From an uncultured Umboniibacter sp. (GTDB taxonomy: Bacteria; Pseudomonadota; Gammaproteobacteria; Pseudomonadales; DSM-25080): 64,000 nucleotides of DNA. Positions 1 to 7,844 of this stretch are shown piece after piece. The stretch is taken from positions 186,001 to 250,000 of the forward strand of contig NZ_CANMGY010000001.1 in the NCBI RefSeq assembly GCF_947497555.1, read 5' to 3'. Made by a program: the position numbers and the translations under genes. Position 1 is the stretch's first letter. Each line of letters starts with the position of its first letter. The notes below the pieces were generated by a model. It worked only from the letters and a program-made list of their open reading frames with translations. It was not told the origin of the DNA and made no database searches.

Positions 1-497
1 GTTGAAACCAGTGGGTAAACTCGAAAGCCACACATTGAGTCCTTGATCGTAAATGACAGGCTATTCAGCCACACTAGGATATGAGTCACGTATCGACCGT
101 AAAGTCGTCGCTTTGGTATCGAGGCATCAAATTGAGGTAGCCCAGCAATGAGGTCTTCTGGCGCCTCTGTGGCTGACCGCAAAAGTTGAGGAAGTGCTTC
201 TAGGCCATGCTGGCCGTCCGCATCAACTTGTACCACATGACTAAAGCCTAATTGCTCCGCCCAACGCAAACCGGAAACGACGGCGGCTCCTTTGCCGCCA
301 TTTTCTTCTCGGTGAAAAACTTGGACGGAATCTAGGGAACCTAACCGCCCCAAGACTGCATCTGAGTCGCTGTTTGAACCATCATTGACTATTAATACGG
401 GGAGGTCACTCGTCCGAAGTTTCGTCACGACAGATTCGATAGCGTTCGGGTGATTGTAATAGGGAATTAATACGGCTAATTTCACAGGGCTACTCAT
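1..497 (-). CDS. Family 2 glycosyltransferase, C-terminus beyond window
   Basis: Partial gene: the first 165 codons are visible and the frame stays open to the window edge. The N-terminus reads MSSPVKLAVLIPYYNHP, the usual nucleotide-binding start of GT-A family 2 enzymes. A DxD metal site follows in VQVDADGQHG, and near the edge stands KDSMCGFRVYP, typical of dolichol-phosphate-mannose-synthase-like enzymes. It probably transfers a sugar to a lipid or polyketide carrier at the inner membrane. Its ATG overlaps the last 8 bases of the upstream ligase gene, so translation is probably coupled. Glycosyltransferases of this type are regular members of aryl polyene clusters, which fits the neighbours. 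The true substrate cannot be read from sequence. Confidence 0.85.
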   Translation of the reverse strand, partial: MSSPVKLAVLIPYYNHPNAIESVVTKLRTSDLPVLIVNDGSNSDSDAVLGRLGSLDSVQVFHREENGGKGAAVVSGLRWAEQLGFSHVVQVDADGQHGLEALPQLLRSATEAPEDLIAGLPQFDASIPKRRLYGRYVTHILVWLNSLSFTIKDSMCGFRVYPLVS

Positions 498-2061
498 CCA
501 CTAACAGCTTTGCCTGAGCAAAAACGGTGTCATTGTTCAAAATTTTAAGGTGATATTGCGCTTTTTCGACGATATATTTTAACCGAATCTGCACATCCGC
601 CCCCGGCTTAATCACGGATTGAAACTTCACCGTAGCGAGGACGCTAATAGACCGAGACTCCTCGAACCAAAGTTGAATATATTGCTCAGCCATCCATACC
701 ATCGCAACCCCCGGCAAAACGGGCTGTTCGGGGAAATGTCCCTCAAACCACGCTAGGTCCGCCGAAATTAACACCTCTAATGAAAGTTCATGTGCCGACA
801 ACCAGTCGACTGCAATGGGCGTAGGCAACCGTTTGTCTGAGCTGAGTAACTTTAGGCACGAATGGTCCGTCACTTTCGATCTCTCCGTGGTTGGCAAACT
901 CCTCAGGAACCGCCATTTACGCGGTATGGTACTGGCTTCGAGAAACGACGCACAGAAGCGGCGCAGGGAATTCTTCAACTCGAGCACCTCGGAGTGAGTC
1001 AACGCCTGAGGGTCTGTAACCACGATAAAAGCCGCTAGCCTAGATTGGCTGTAAGGCACCACCCGAATTGACTTTACTGCGGGGTATTCCAGCAATTTTT
1101 GCTCAATGGCGGTTAAGGATATTCGCTTCTCATTGATCTTGGCAATTCGATCCACTCTGCCAGAGAGTTCAAAGGCGCCGTCCATTCCGCTAGGACTTAA
1201 ATTATCGTCCAGCTGGCACACGGGACACCAAGGCGAGGAGACTTCGTTACTTACGAAGTTAATTGACACACCTTCCAATGGCTTCCACTGATGCTGATCC
1301 GCTGACTGCGATCGGGTTGCGATACCTCCGGTCTCAGTACTTCCATAAAGCTCCAAAATAGGAGTTTTAAACCATTCCTTCGCCGTCAACGCTTCAGCAA
1401 AAGATAACGGTCCGCCTGAGCTGACTACTAGCCTGGGCGATTTCGTGGGGGCAGAGGTTGAGGACAACCTCGCTAACTGCGATGGTGACGAAATCACCGC
1501 TAAATCAATGTCTGTATTAAGGGCATGAGCAACTTCGCTGGGATACACCCAAGTTTCCGGAACTAACTCCAAAGCAAGACTTACTGGAACCACCAATCGA
1601 AATAGAAAGCCATAAATGTGTTGATGTGAGACGGTTCCGCCTACTTTTTTCACCCCACGGTAAAATTGCGACAGAATCCTTGCCTCCGCCTCCAGTTGGG
1701 AAAGCGTCTTGTAAACAACCTTGGCATCACCACTCGAGCCAGAGGTCAGAAAAGCAATCTCTCCCGAGGTTTCCTTAAGTCGACTGGAGCTTTTAGACTC
1801 ATAAAAGACACCCTCAACATATGCATCCCTTCCGCTTGCCAAAAAGTGACCCAGTGCTGATTCGCTGACCTGATTCAACAGAATTGGAGTGCAGCCACTT
1901 TCCAACAGTCCAAGCAACGCACCGCAACACTCATCAAGGCGTTCACAGAACAACCCGACTTCAGCCGAGGTCACACGCCCTTGAATGGAATGATAGCTTG
2001 TTGCTGCGACGTCGTTTCGTTGGCCAACAAAATTCCGTAATCTTGTTAAGAATAAGCTCAT
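490..2061 (-). CDS. AMP-dependent acyl/aryl ligase fused to hotdog dehydratase-like domain
   Basis: 523 residues. Residues about 100-400 carry adenylation motifs: the phosphate loop FLTSGSSGDAK near residue 104, LYGSTETGG, the hinge region SGRVDRIAKINEKR, and a C-terminal PTTERSKV that keeps the catalytic-type lysine. The last 95 residues or so form a FabA/FabZ-like hotdog domain with GHFPEQPVLPG. In aryl polyene clusters these two activities are often separate proteins (ApeH-like ligase, ApeI-like dehydratase); here they are one chain. The ligase half would activate an aromatic starter acid for loading on an acyl carrier protein. In the dehydratase half the histidine is kept, but the position that is glutamate in FabZ is tryptophan. 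The gene lies 6 bases downstream of the membrane protein gene and overlaps the glycosyltransferase gene. Confidence 0.85.
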   Translation of the reverse strand: MSLFLTRLRNFVGQRNDVAATSYHSIQGRVTSAEVGLFCERLDECCGALLGLLESGCTPILLNQVSESALGHFLASGRDAYVEGVFYESKSSSRLKETSGEIAFLTSGSSGDAKVVYKTLSQLEAEARILSQFYRGVKKVGGTVSHQHIYGFLFRLVVPVSLALELVPETWVYPSEVAHALNTDIDLAVISSPSQLARLSSTSAPTKSPRLVVSSGGPLSFAEALTAKEWFKTPILELYGSTETGGIATRSQSADQHQWKPLEGVSINFVSNEVSSPWCPVCQLDDNLSPSGMDGAFELSGRVDRIAKINEKRISLTAIEQKLLEYPAVKSIRVVPYSQSRLAAFIVVTDPQALTHSEVLELKNSLRRFCASFLEASTIPRKWRFLRSLPTTERSKVTDHSCLKLLSSDKRLPTPIAVDWLSAHELSLEVLISADLAWFEGHFPEQPVLPGVAMVWMAEQYIQLWFEESRSISVLATVKFQSVIKPGADVQIRLKYIVEKAQYHLKILNNDTVFAQAKLLVDE

Positions 2062-2067
2062 AGATAG

Positions 2068-2610
2068 TTAGCTCCTGCGGTACCAACTACGGAAAATAAA
2101 TTCCAAAATAAATGTGGCCGCTACGATTACGTAGCTAATCAAACCATTGAACAAAAGCCAGAGGTCGCGATCGCCAAGTGCCACGGTGTAAGCACTTGCA
2201 ACGGCAGTCAAACCAAATACAAAGCACCACAACTTTGTTACTTGTCGAGTATAGTGAACACCTCTCGGTTCTAAATTAGGCTCCTGCCTCCTTGCTATTT
2301 GCTCCACCAAGGGAACTTGCTCTGGACGCAAACTCTGAGCAAACCAAACCAACATCATTAGGTTAATCGCTACCGGGTAGGACAGTGCTGCCATAGTAGG
2401 AAACAATACAAACACAGCAACTATTGCACACAGTAAGGCAACCGCGACGACCGCCCTAAATACCGTCAGTCCGAACCGAATAAAATCTAGATTCCTCAAA
2501 ACTAATAGGACGATGACGGGTATTACAAAGATCGCCCTCGGTACTAAATCCCAAAACAACCAGAGACTGATCGGATAAAGTATGGAAAGTAAAAAAATTA
2601 ACGCGTTCAA
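2068..2610 (-). CDS. COG4648-type membrane protein of aryl polyene cluster
   Basis: 180 residues with about five hydrophobic segments, the first right at the N-terminus. The cytoplasmic stretch FAQSLRPEQVPLVEQIAR followed by RRQEP and YTRQVT matches the COG4648 family of small membrane proteins that accompany acyl carrier proteins and AMP ligases in aryl polyene clusters. The biochemical role is unknown. The start is TTG and overlaps the stop of the upstream carrier protein gene (TTGA), so it is probably translated by reinitiation. No ATG or GTG lies close enough to replace it. Confidence 0.75.
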   Translation of the reverse strand: MNALIFLLSILYPISLWLFWDLVPRAIFVIPVIVLLVLRNLDFIRFGLTVFRAVVAVALLCAIVAVFVLFPTMAALSYPVAINLMMLVWFAQSLRPEQVPLVEQIARRQEPNLEPRGVHYTRQVTKLWCFVFGLTAVASAYTVALGDRDLWLLFNGLISYVIVAATFILEFIFRSWYRRS

Positions 2611-2852
2611 AGGCTTCGTAGAGTATTTATAGCCTCTACCACTTCACCGACCGTGCGAACCGACTTGAATTCGTCTGGCGCAATCTTCTTGCCAGTCATC
2701 TCGCGAATTCGAACAATTAAATCCACTGCATCAATCGAGTCAATATCCAAGTCATCGTAAAGTGCCGCGTCCAAAGTGACTTCATCGGGGTCAACATCAA
2801 ACATCTCTTCAAAAATTGCTTTCAATTCGTTTAGTGTATTTTCATCTGTCAT
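2607..2852 (-). CDS. Acyl carrier protein (second of pair)
   Basis: About 81 residues. The phosphopantetheine attachment motif is DLDIDSIDAVDL, whose serine takes the prosthetic group. The chain is acidic and helical like FabE/AcpP-type carriers. I chose the ATG giving MTDENTLNEL because a GGAG ribosome-binding site lies 9 bases before it; a GTG five codons upstream would destroy that spacing. It is the second of two adjacent carriers, the usual ApeE/ApeF arrangement, and would hold the growing polyene. It overlaps the next gene by 4 bases. Confidence 0.9.
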   Translation of the reverse strand: MTDENTLNELKAIFEEMFDVDPDEVTLDAALYDDLDIDSIDAVDLIVRIREMTGKKIAPDEFKSVRTVGEVVEAINTLRSL

Positions 2853-2870
2853 GATATTTTGCTCCACGCA

Positions 2871-3137
2871 TCACCCTCTTGAGGCAGCAACGAATGTTGC
2901 CAGTGCAGTAACACTTGAGAAATGTTGTCGAGTTTCTTCTGGGTTCGCTTCAGGATCAATCTTCACGCCGTATTTTTTCTGCAGAGCCAAACCCAATTCC
3001 AGAGCGTCAATTGAATCTAAACCTAAACCTTCGACAAATAGCGGTTCATCGGCCTCGATTTCGTTGGCAGAAATATCCTCTAGATCAAGTGCTTCAATAA
3101 TTAACTCTTTAATTTCCTGTTCTAATTCTTGTCCCAT
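2871..3137 (-). CDS. Acyl carrier protein (first of pair)
   Basis: 88 residues. The attachment motif GLGLDSIDALEL carries the modified serine. GAGGTGA lies just before the ATG, and the start overlaps the end of the acyltransferase gene by 16 bases. It differs clearly from the second carrier (both ends and the helix after the serine), so the two probably have separate jobs, such as starter loading and chain extension. Activation to the holo form would be done by the phosphopantetheinyl transferase encoded divergently about 1.5 kb away. Confidence 0.9.
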   Translation of the reverse strand: MGQELEQEIKELIIEALDLEDISANEIEADEPLFVEGLGLDSIDALELGLALQKKYGVKIDPEANPEETRQHFSSVTALATFVAASRG

Positions 3138-3913
3138 TTGTCACCTCGGTCCGTAAAAAAATTGAGCCAATCTTCAGTGAGTTGTCTAGCAGCCTTCGCT
3201 CGCGGTAAAGTTCGATATGGCTCGAGCTCCCACTTACCCTCATACGATAGCAAAAATCCGGGTGCTTCCGAAGGTAAACGATACCAATGCACTTCTTTTG
3301 TGAGAAAAGGGGTTGTTCGCTGAATCGTCAACAAAAGCACGGGCACATCAGCCATAATAGCTATATTAGCAGCGCCGCGGGACAACGTCATGGTTTTCGT
3401 ATCGGAAGTCCGAGATCCTTCCGGATAAATGATGATCACCTCACCCTGAGCAACCGCCTGACGACATTCGTCCAACATTTCGGGGCGTCCGTCGTTCGGA
3501 ATGAAACCGCACGCTCTGACCAACACGCCTACAAAGGGATTAGTCCAAAGGCTTTTTTTCACGATGCAATTAGCACGCGGCATACGCGCAATCATTATCA
3601 CAACATCAATAAGACTGGGATGATTAGCAATTAATACACCACCATGCTCCATGTCCTTAGCCAGCGACTTCCAATTATTCCACTGGATATCAACTCTTCC
3701 GGCTAGTCGGATATAGGTCACCAGTAGCGCAAAGCCACGACTAACTAGATAGCGGTTCCAGCAAATCCGCGTCTCTCGCTGACGAATTAGCAAGCGCAAC
3801 AGCAATACACAAACTGAGAGAACCATTGCTCCTAACGCGAAGCTAATAAAACCTATAGCGGTCACCAAGACGAACAGCAGCCGATATAAATAAGTGGATC
3901 CTTGATTCAACAT
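3122..3913 (-). CDS. Lysophospholipid acyltransferase family (PlsC-like)
   Basis: 263 residues. An N-terminal hydrophobic helix is followed by the PlsC catalytic motif NHPSLIDVV (HX4D form) near residue 98 and by the substrate-binding motif PEGSRTSD. Such acyltransferases in aryl polyene clusters are thought to join the polyene acyl group to a lipid or glycolipid anchor. Its start overlaps the end of the ketosynthase-like gene by 7 bases and its end overlaps the first acyl carrier gene, indicating a tight operon. Acyl donor and acceptor are not determined by sequence. Confidence 0.85.
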   Translation of the reverse strand: MLNQGSTYLYRLLFVLVTAIGFISFALGAMVLSVCVLLLRLLIRQRETRICWNRYLVSRGFALLVTYIRLAGRVDIQWNNWKSLAKDMEHGGVLIANHPSLIDVVIMIARMPRANCIVKKSLWTNPFVGVLVRACGFIPNDGRPEMLDECRQAVAQGEVIIIYPEGSRTSDTKTMTLSRGAANIAIMADVPVLLLTIQRTTPFLTKEVHWYRLPSEAPGFLLSYEGKWELEPYRTLPRAKAARQLTEDWLNFFTDRGDKWDKN

Positions 3914-4566
3914 TTATCTATATCCGCCCGAAAAAGTGTATTCACTAACAGCCGAAAGATTTCAGTGTAGCCAACACTGTCATCTAAGTGCTTTGCGTCT
4001 AGGAGGCTGAATGCCCGACCACTATCCGATATTCGAAGAACTAATGAAGTTGTCGCTACGTTTATCGCAGATACGGGAGCATAAATCTCGGGTACTGATT
4101 GATCTGTCATAACAAGCAGAACATCGGTAGCTTGTTCCCTGCGAAGAAGCTCTGCTTCCAAAAGCGCGTTATAGAATCGATGCTTTGCTGCGCTTATCGC
4201 CACTATATGCTTATGATTCTTCGTGGCCATAGAAAGAATACCTGGTTCAGCATTTTGTACCGATAGGGAGAAATCCGTCGGCGACATAGGCTCATCGGCG
4301 ACAATAGATTCCATTAACCGTTGAGTTCTAGCGAGATCGCCATATTGTGAACACCAAACGATAGTCAGTCCTTCGCCATTGAGCAGCTCATTTGCAAGCG
4401 CCGCAGCTCGCTTACCAGTCGGACTTAAGCGCCGATTCAACATTGCCGGCAATTTTAGGCCGGCTGTGAAAACCGCTTCAGGTATTCCCGCAGCGATAAG
4501 CCGTTCTTGCTCTTCAACCTCAACATCAATGGCAATAGCCTTAATCATTAGTTTATCAATAGTCAT
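3907..4566 (-). CDS. Beta-ketoacyl synthase-like chain-length-factor protein
   Basis: 219 residues. The central stretch (LSPTGKRAAALANELL, then IVWCSQYGDLARTQRL and MSPTDFSLSVQNA) matches the ketoacyl-synthase-like N-terminal domain found as a stand-alone protein in aryl polyene clusters (ApeC-like chain length factor). It is about half the length of a full ketosynthase and I see no Cys-His-His catalytic set. It probably pairs with a true ketosynthase encoded outside the window. It is the first gene of the minus-strand operon; only 31 bases separate its start from the divergent transferase gene. A second ATG six codons in (MIKAIAID) is a possible alternative start. Confidence 0.75.
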   Translation of the reverse strand: MTIDKLMIKAIAIDVEVEEQERLIAAGIPEAVFTAGLKLPAMLNRRLSPTGKRAAALANELLNGEGLTIVWCSQYGDLARTQRLMESIVADEPMSPTDFSLSVQNAEPGILSMATKNHKHIVAISAAKHRFYNALLEAELLRREQATDVLLVMTDQSVPEIYAPVSAINVATTSLVLRISDSGRAFSLLDAKHLDDSVGYTEIFRLLVNTLFRADIDKC

Positions 4567-4597
4567 TGTGCTACTTTCTCAGCTACTTAATTTCATT

Positions 4598-5227
4598 ATG
4601 GGCGAACTAGCCTCGCTACTAAATATGATAAACACGCTGTTCGACTTTCACCGCCTTGACGAAAAACTCTCGGGATCCCGGACAGAGCGACGTCAGGCAA
4701 TGCGCGCTTGCTCTCGGCTAAGGCTAGCTGGTTTACTATCCCAAGCTGGCGCTAGCAGTATTGCAGTTACTCGCGACCACAAAGGCCTTCATCCCACGGA
4801 TGATCAATTCTACTGTTCCGTATCGTATACTCAAACTTTAGTTGCTTCGGCAATCTCTCGCCACCCTATTGGTATTGATATCGAAACTATTTCTGCTCGT
4901 CGTGACTGGCGTAAGATCGGTAAGTTTCTTTGGCGTGAGACCCCTGAAAGCATCGAAGACTTCTATTTTCGCTTCGGGATCATGGAAGCGTGGGGCAAGC
5001 TACAGGGAATTGGAATTCATTCTCATAGCCGAAGAATTCAGGTTTTAGGTTCCACAATTTTATCACCCGACACCCCTAACGAAAGTTGGCGCTTTATCAG
5101 TCAACAACACCATGGCTTAAACTTCTGTATCGTTGCACGCGCAGACCATATGCCGTCTGAGCGGGAAACAGCGCTTACTGACCAAATTAACACCAACCTC
5201 AACATGCTAGGCCCACCCTCGGTTTAG
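4598..5227 (+). CDS. 4'-phosphopantetheinyl transferase, Sfp/AcpT type
   Basis: 209 residues from the chosen ATG (MGELASLLNM). The Mg-binding motif IGIDIETIS and the second motif MEAWGKLQGIG identify the phosphopantetheinyl transferase superfamily. It would move the pantetheine arm from CoA to the carrier serines encoded across the divergent gap. The frame is open further upstream, over the ketosynthase-like gene, but that part is antisense to a real gene; a GTG 30 bases upstream is an alternative start. The AcpT-type enzyme beside the two carriers supports a self-contained cluster. Confidence 0.85.
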   Translation: MGELASLLNMINTLFDFHRLDEKLSGSRTERRQAMRACSRLRLAGLLSQAGASSIAVTRDHKGLHPTDDQFYCSVSYTQTLVASAISRHPIGIDIETISARRDWRKIGKFLWRETPESIEDFYFRFGIMEAWGKLQGIGIHSHSRRIQVLGSTILSPDTPNESWRFISQQHHGLNFCIVARADHMPSERETALTDQINTNLNMLGPPSV

Positions 5228-5291
5228 CCCTCGCAGTCGCTCTGCATTGTCAGACACTAAATGACTAAGTGAATTCAAATCAAAGCCATCG

Positions 5292-5711
5292 CTAGGTAGC
5301 GAACAGCTGTCCTTCTACGTCCGCAAAACCTTTAAATTCAAGTGTGTTGCCACTGGGATCGCGAATAAATAGCGTCCCCTGTTCTCCAGCGGTGTTCGGG
5401 AATCGAATATGGGGTTCCACCACAAACTGAACGCCCTGTTGTTCAAGACTAGACCGCAATTCATTCCAAGCGTCCATAGTGAGTACTACACCAAAATGGG
5501 GCACAGGTATCCCATGGCCATCGACGATATTTGATACATCAGTTCGCTGCTTATGTTCATCTAAATGCACAACAAATTGATGTCCAAAGAAATTGAAGTC
5601 AACCCAACGATCACTACTTCGCCCTTCTGGGCACTCGAGTAGTTGACCATAAAACTCTCTAGCTTTAGCTAGCGAGTCTACCGATACGGCAAGGTGAAAC
5701 GGTGACAGCAT
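5292..5711 (-). CDS. VOC family (glyoxalase/bleomycin resistance fold) protein
   Basis: 139 residues. It starts MLSPFHLAVSVDSLAKAREF, the typical first half of a vicinal-oxygen-chelate domain. The metal-ligand positions are visible: His6, the histidine of VPHFGVVL, and the glutamate of GNTLEFKG. RDPSGNTLEFKG is the standard C-terminal motif. Members include glyoxalase I and extradiol dioxygenase-like or thiol-transfer enzymes; the exact reaction cannot be told. It is a single gene, convergent with the transferase gene. Confidence 0.85.
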   Translation of the reverse strand: MLSPFHLAVSVDSLAKAREFYGQLLECPEGRSSDRWVDFNFFGHQFVVHLDEHKQRTDVSNIVDGHGIPVPHFGVVLTMDAWNELRSSLEQQGVQFVVEPHIRFPNTAGEQGTLFIRDPSGNTLEFKGFADVEGQLFAT

Positions 5712-5862
5712 AATGAACTCCTTGATAATTAAGACGCTTCAATTAAAACAAAAGCCAGCTTAACCCATTGCGGATCAAATTGACTCAGCGCTATAACTCG
5801 AACATTATCTGAACTCTATAAGAATTAATCTATTAAAATCGTAATAGAAAACGGTGCTTGCT

Positions 5863-5973
5863 ATGTCAAAGAAAAAAGCCGATTTAACACGTCGCTCCTT
5901 CCTCGGAGTGGCCTCAGGAACCTTTGCAGGCTTTGGTATCGTTCAAGTGGACATGGACTCGGCGGCGCACTGA
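5863..5973 (+). CDS. 36-residue Tat-signal micro-ORF
   Basis: A short frame reading MSKKKADLTRRSFLG, then a hydrophobic stretch ending in GIVQVDMDSAAH. The twin-arginine motif TRRSFLG with the following weakly hydrophobic core is a convincing Tat export signal, yet the protein stops at once after it. It may be a real small Tat protein, like those seen beside redox enzymes, or the remnant of a deleted exported enzyme. The ribosome-binding site is weak. A strong hairpin terminator follows 38 bases later. Confidence 0.45.
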   Translation: MSKKKADLTRRSFLGVASGTFAGFGIVQVDMDSAAH

Positions 5974-6011
5974 ATCCTATCAAAGACCCCCAAGACTAGT
6001 GCTTATCATAA

Positions 6012-6041
6012 AAAAGGCCGTTCAATTGTGAACGGCCTTTT
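6012..6041. terminator. Bidirectional intrinsic terminator
   Basis: A perfect 13-base inverted repeat, AAAAGGCCGTTCA and its complement, encloses a 4-base loop. The A-run on one side and T-run on the other let it work on both strands. It would end the AbgT gene on the minus strand (stop 5 bases away) and the micro-ORF on the plus strand. Confidence 0.9.
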
Positions 6042-6045
6042 CAGT

Positions 6046-7629
6046 TTATGGGGTATAGAAAATAGGCGAGCCCGGCCCCACCGGAATCCCTGCCACAAAT
6101 ACCCAAAGATAGAAGAATGAACTCCAGATCACTAGGAACACCATGGTGTACGGCAGCATGATTGAGATCAAGGTTCCGATACCAATATTCTTGTAATAGC
6201 GTGAGGCGATGGCAAGAATCAAACCAAAGTAGCTCATCATGGGCGTGATCAAATTAGTGGTTGAATCACCAATTCGATAGGCGGCTTGAATGGTCTCAGG
6301 AGAGTAACCTACTAGCATTAACATAGGCACGAAAATAGGCGCCGTCACGGCCCATTGAGCCGATGCCGACCCTAAGCTCAGATTAATGAGCCCACAAACT
6401 AGAATAAACAGGAAGAATAAACTTGGCCCGGTGAGGCCTGCTGATTCCAGAGCGGTTGCGCCCATTACCGCTAACACCGCACCGAAGTTAGTCCATTTGA
6501 AGTAGGCTACAAACTGAGCCGCAAAGAAGACTAGCACCATATAGCCACCCATTGAGCTCATGGCCTTCGACATAGCGTTAATAGCATCTACGTCATTGTT
6601 CATTGTCCCCACTACCTTGCCGTAGACAAATCCGGGTACCGCAAAGAAGATAAAGATAAAGGCGACAATACTCTTAAGGAATGGAGAGCCACCTAATTCG
6701 CCGGTCTCGGGATTTAATAGCACGCCGCCTAGCGAATCCATCGCGGTGGCAGCAATAACCAAACCCACCAGCACTGCAGCTAAGCCCGCAAAACGAAGGC
6801 CTCGACGCTCAATATCGGTCAGCGCAGCGCCACCTTCAACCTCGGTATTTGCTAACGCCTCAGGATCGCCCATTGCTGAATCATAGGTACCGAGTTTGGG
6901 TTCAACCACTTTTTCGGTTACCCAGGTTCCCATGACCGTAACCAGGAACGTTGACGCTGCCATAAACCACCAATTGGCCTCAGCACCAACGGTGTAACCA
7001 CTATCGATCATCTGTGCTGCTTCTTGGGTGATACCGCTCAACAGCGGATCTACGGTTCCCAGCAGTAAGTTAGCTGAGTAGCCACCCGATACACCCGCAA
7101 ATGCTGCAGCTAAACCCGCTAGGGGATGACGACCTAAGGAATGAAAGATCATTGCCGCTAGCGGAATTAAGACCACATAGCCTAGTTCGGACGCGGTATT
7201 AGAAATAATGCCGGCAAAGACGATCACAAAGGTTACTAGTCGAGCTGGTGCGCCATAAACCATCTTACGCATTACCGCAGAGATTAGTCCCGAGTGCTCG
7301 GCAATACCGACGCCTAGGATCGCTACCAGTACCGTTCCCAATGGCGTGAAACCAGTGAAATTGGTGACTAACCCAGTCAGAATGCGCTGCAAACCCTCAG
7401 CGTTCATCAGGCTCACGACCCGAATCATGCCATCCTCAGCCACATTAGGTGAGCCAGCCGGACGCGGGTCGATGACGGAAAACTCAAAGTAACCGGCTAC
7501 ACCACTTGCCACAATCACCGCGATACAGAAGAAGGCGAATAGCGTAACGGGATGCGGTAGTAAGTTACCGAGAAACTCTACCGAATCGAGAAAGCGGGTA
7601 AAGATTGTTTTTTTACTAGGATGGTCCAT
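6046..7629 (-). CDS. AbgT family transporter
   Basis: 527 residues and about twelve hydrophobic segments. N-terminal FLGNLLPHPVTLFAFFC and the later ISNTASELGYVVLIPLA, GVSGGYSANLLLGTVDPLL and GDSTTNLITPMMSYFGL are the conserved blocks of the AbgT family (AbgT of Escherichia coli, MtrF and YdaH). These proteins carry p-aminobenzoyl-glutamate, or export sulfonamides and folate precursors, using the proton or sodium gradient. The length fits the family and the start MDHPSKK is a normal cytoplasmic N-terminus. No abgA/abgB peptidase genes are adjacent, so uptake of aminobenzoyl-glutamate for hydrolysis is not supported by context. Confidence 0.92.
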   Translation of the reverse strand: MDHPSKKTIFTRFLDSVEFLGNLLPHPVTLFAFFCIAVIVASGVAGYFEFSVIDPRPAGSPNVAEDGMIRVVSLMNAEGLQRILTGLVTNFTGFTPLGTVLVAILGVGIAEHSGLISAVMRKMVYGAPARLVTFVIVFAGIISNTASELGYVVLIPLAAMIFHSLGRHPLAGLAAAFAGVSGGYSANLLLGTVDPLLSGITQEAAQMIDSGYTVGAEANWWFMAASTFLVTVMGTWVTEKVVEPKLGTYDSAMGDPEALANTEVEGGAALTDIERRGLRFAGLAAVLVGLVIAATAMDSLGGVLLNPETGELGGSPFLKSIVAFIFIFFAVPGFVYGKVVGTMNNDVDAINAMSKAMSSMGGYMVLVFFAAQFVAYFKWTNFGAVLAVMGATALESAGLTGPSLFFLFILVCGLINLSLGSASAQWAVTAPIFVPMLMLVGYSPETIQAAYRIGDSTTNLITPMMSYFGLILAIASRYYKNIGIGTLISIMLPYTMVFLVIWSSFFYLWVFVAGIPVGPGSPIFYTP

Positions 7630-7844
7630 GAGAAGCCCTAAAAATTCTTATTAGAGCAGTAGTCTACCTTATTTTCCGAGTGAGTTCCCAGCCGCTGATC
7701 TGCGTGAGAAAAACCGTTGGTATTCAATGCCAGACCCTTTCACAAAACTTTCTGGACCGTCCCTACAGACCTCGCCCTCAACCCTTTATTTTGACTGCGA
7801 ATTCAATTAGGCTCATTAGATAAAATGACTATCAGGAAACCGCC

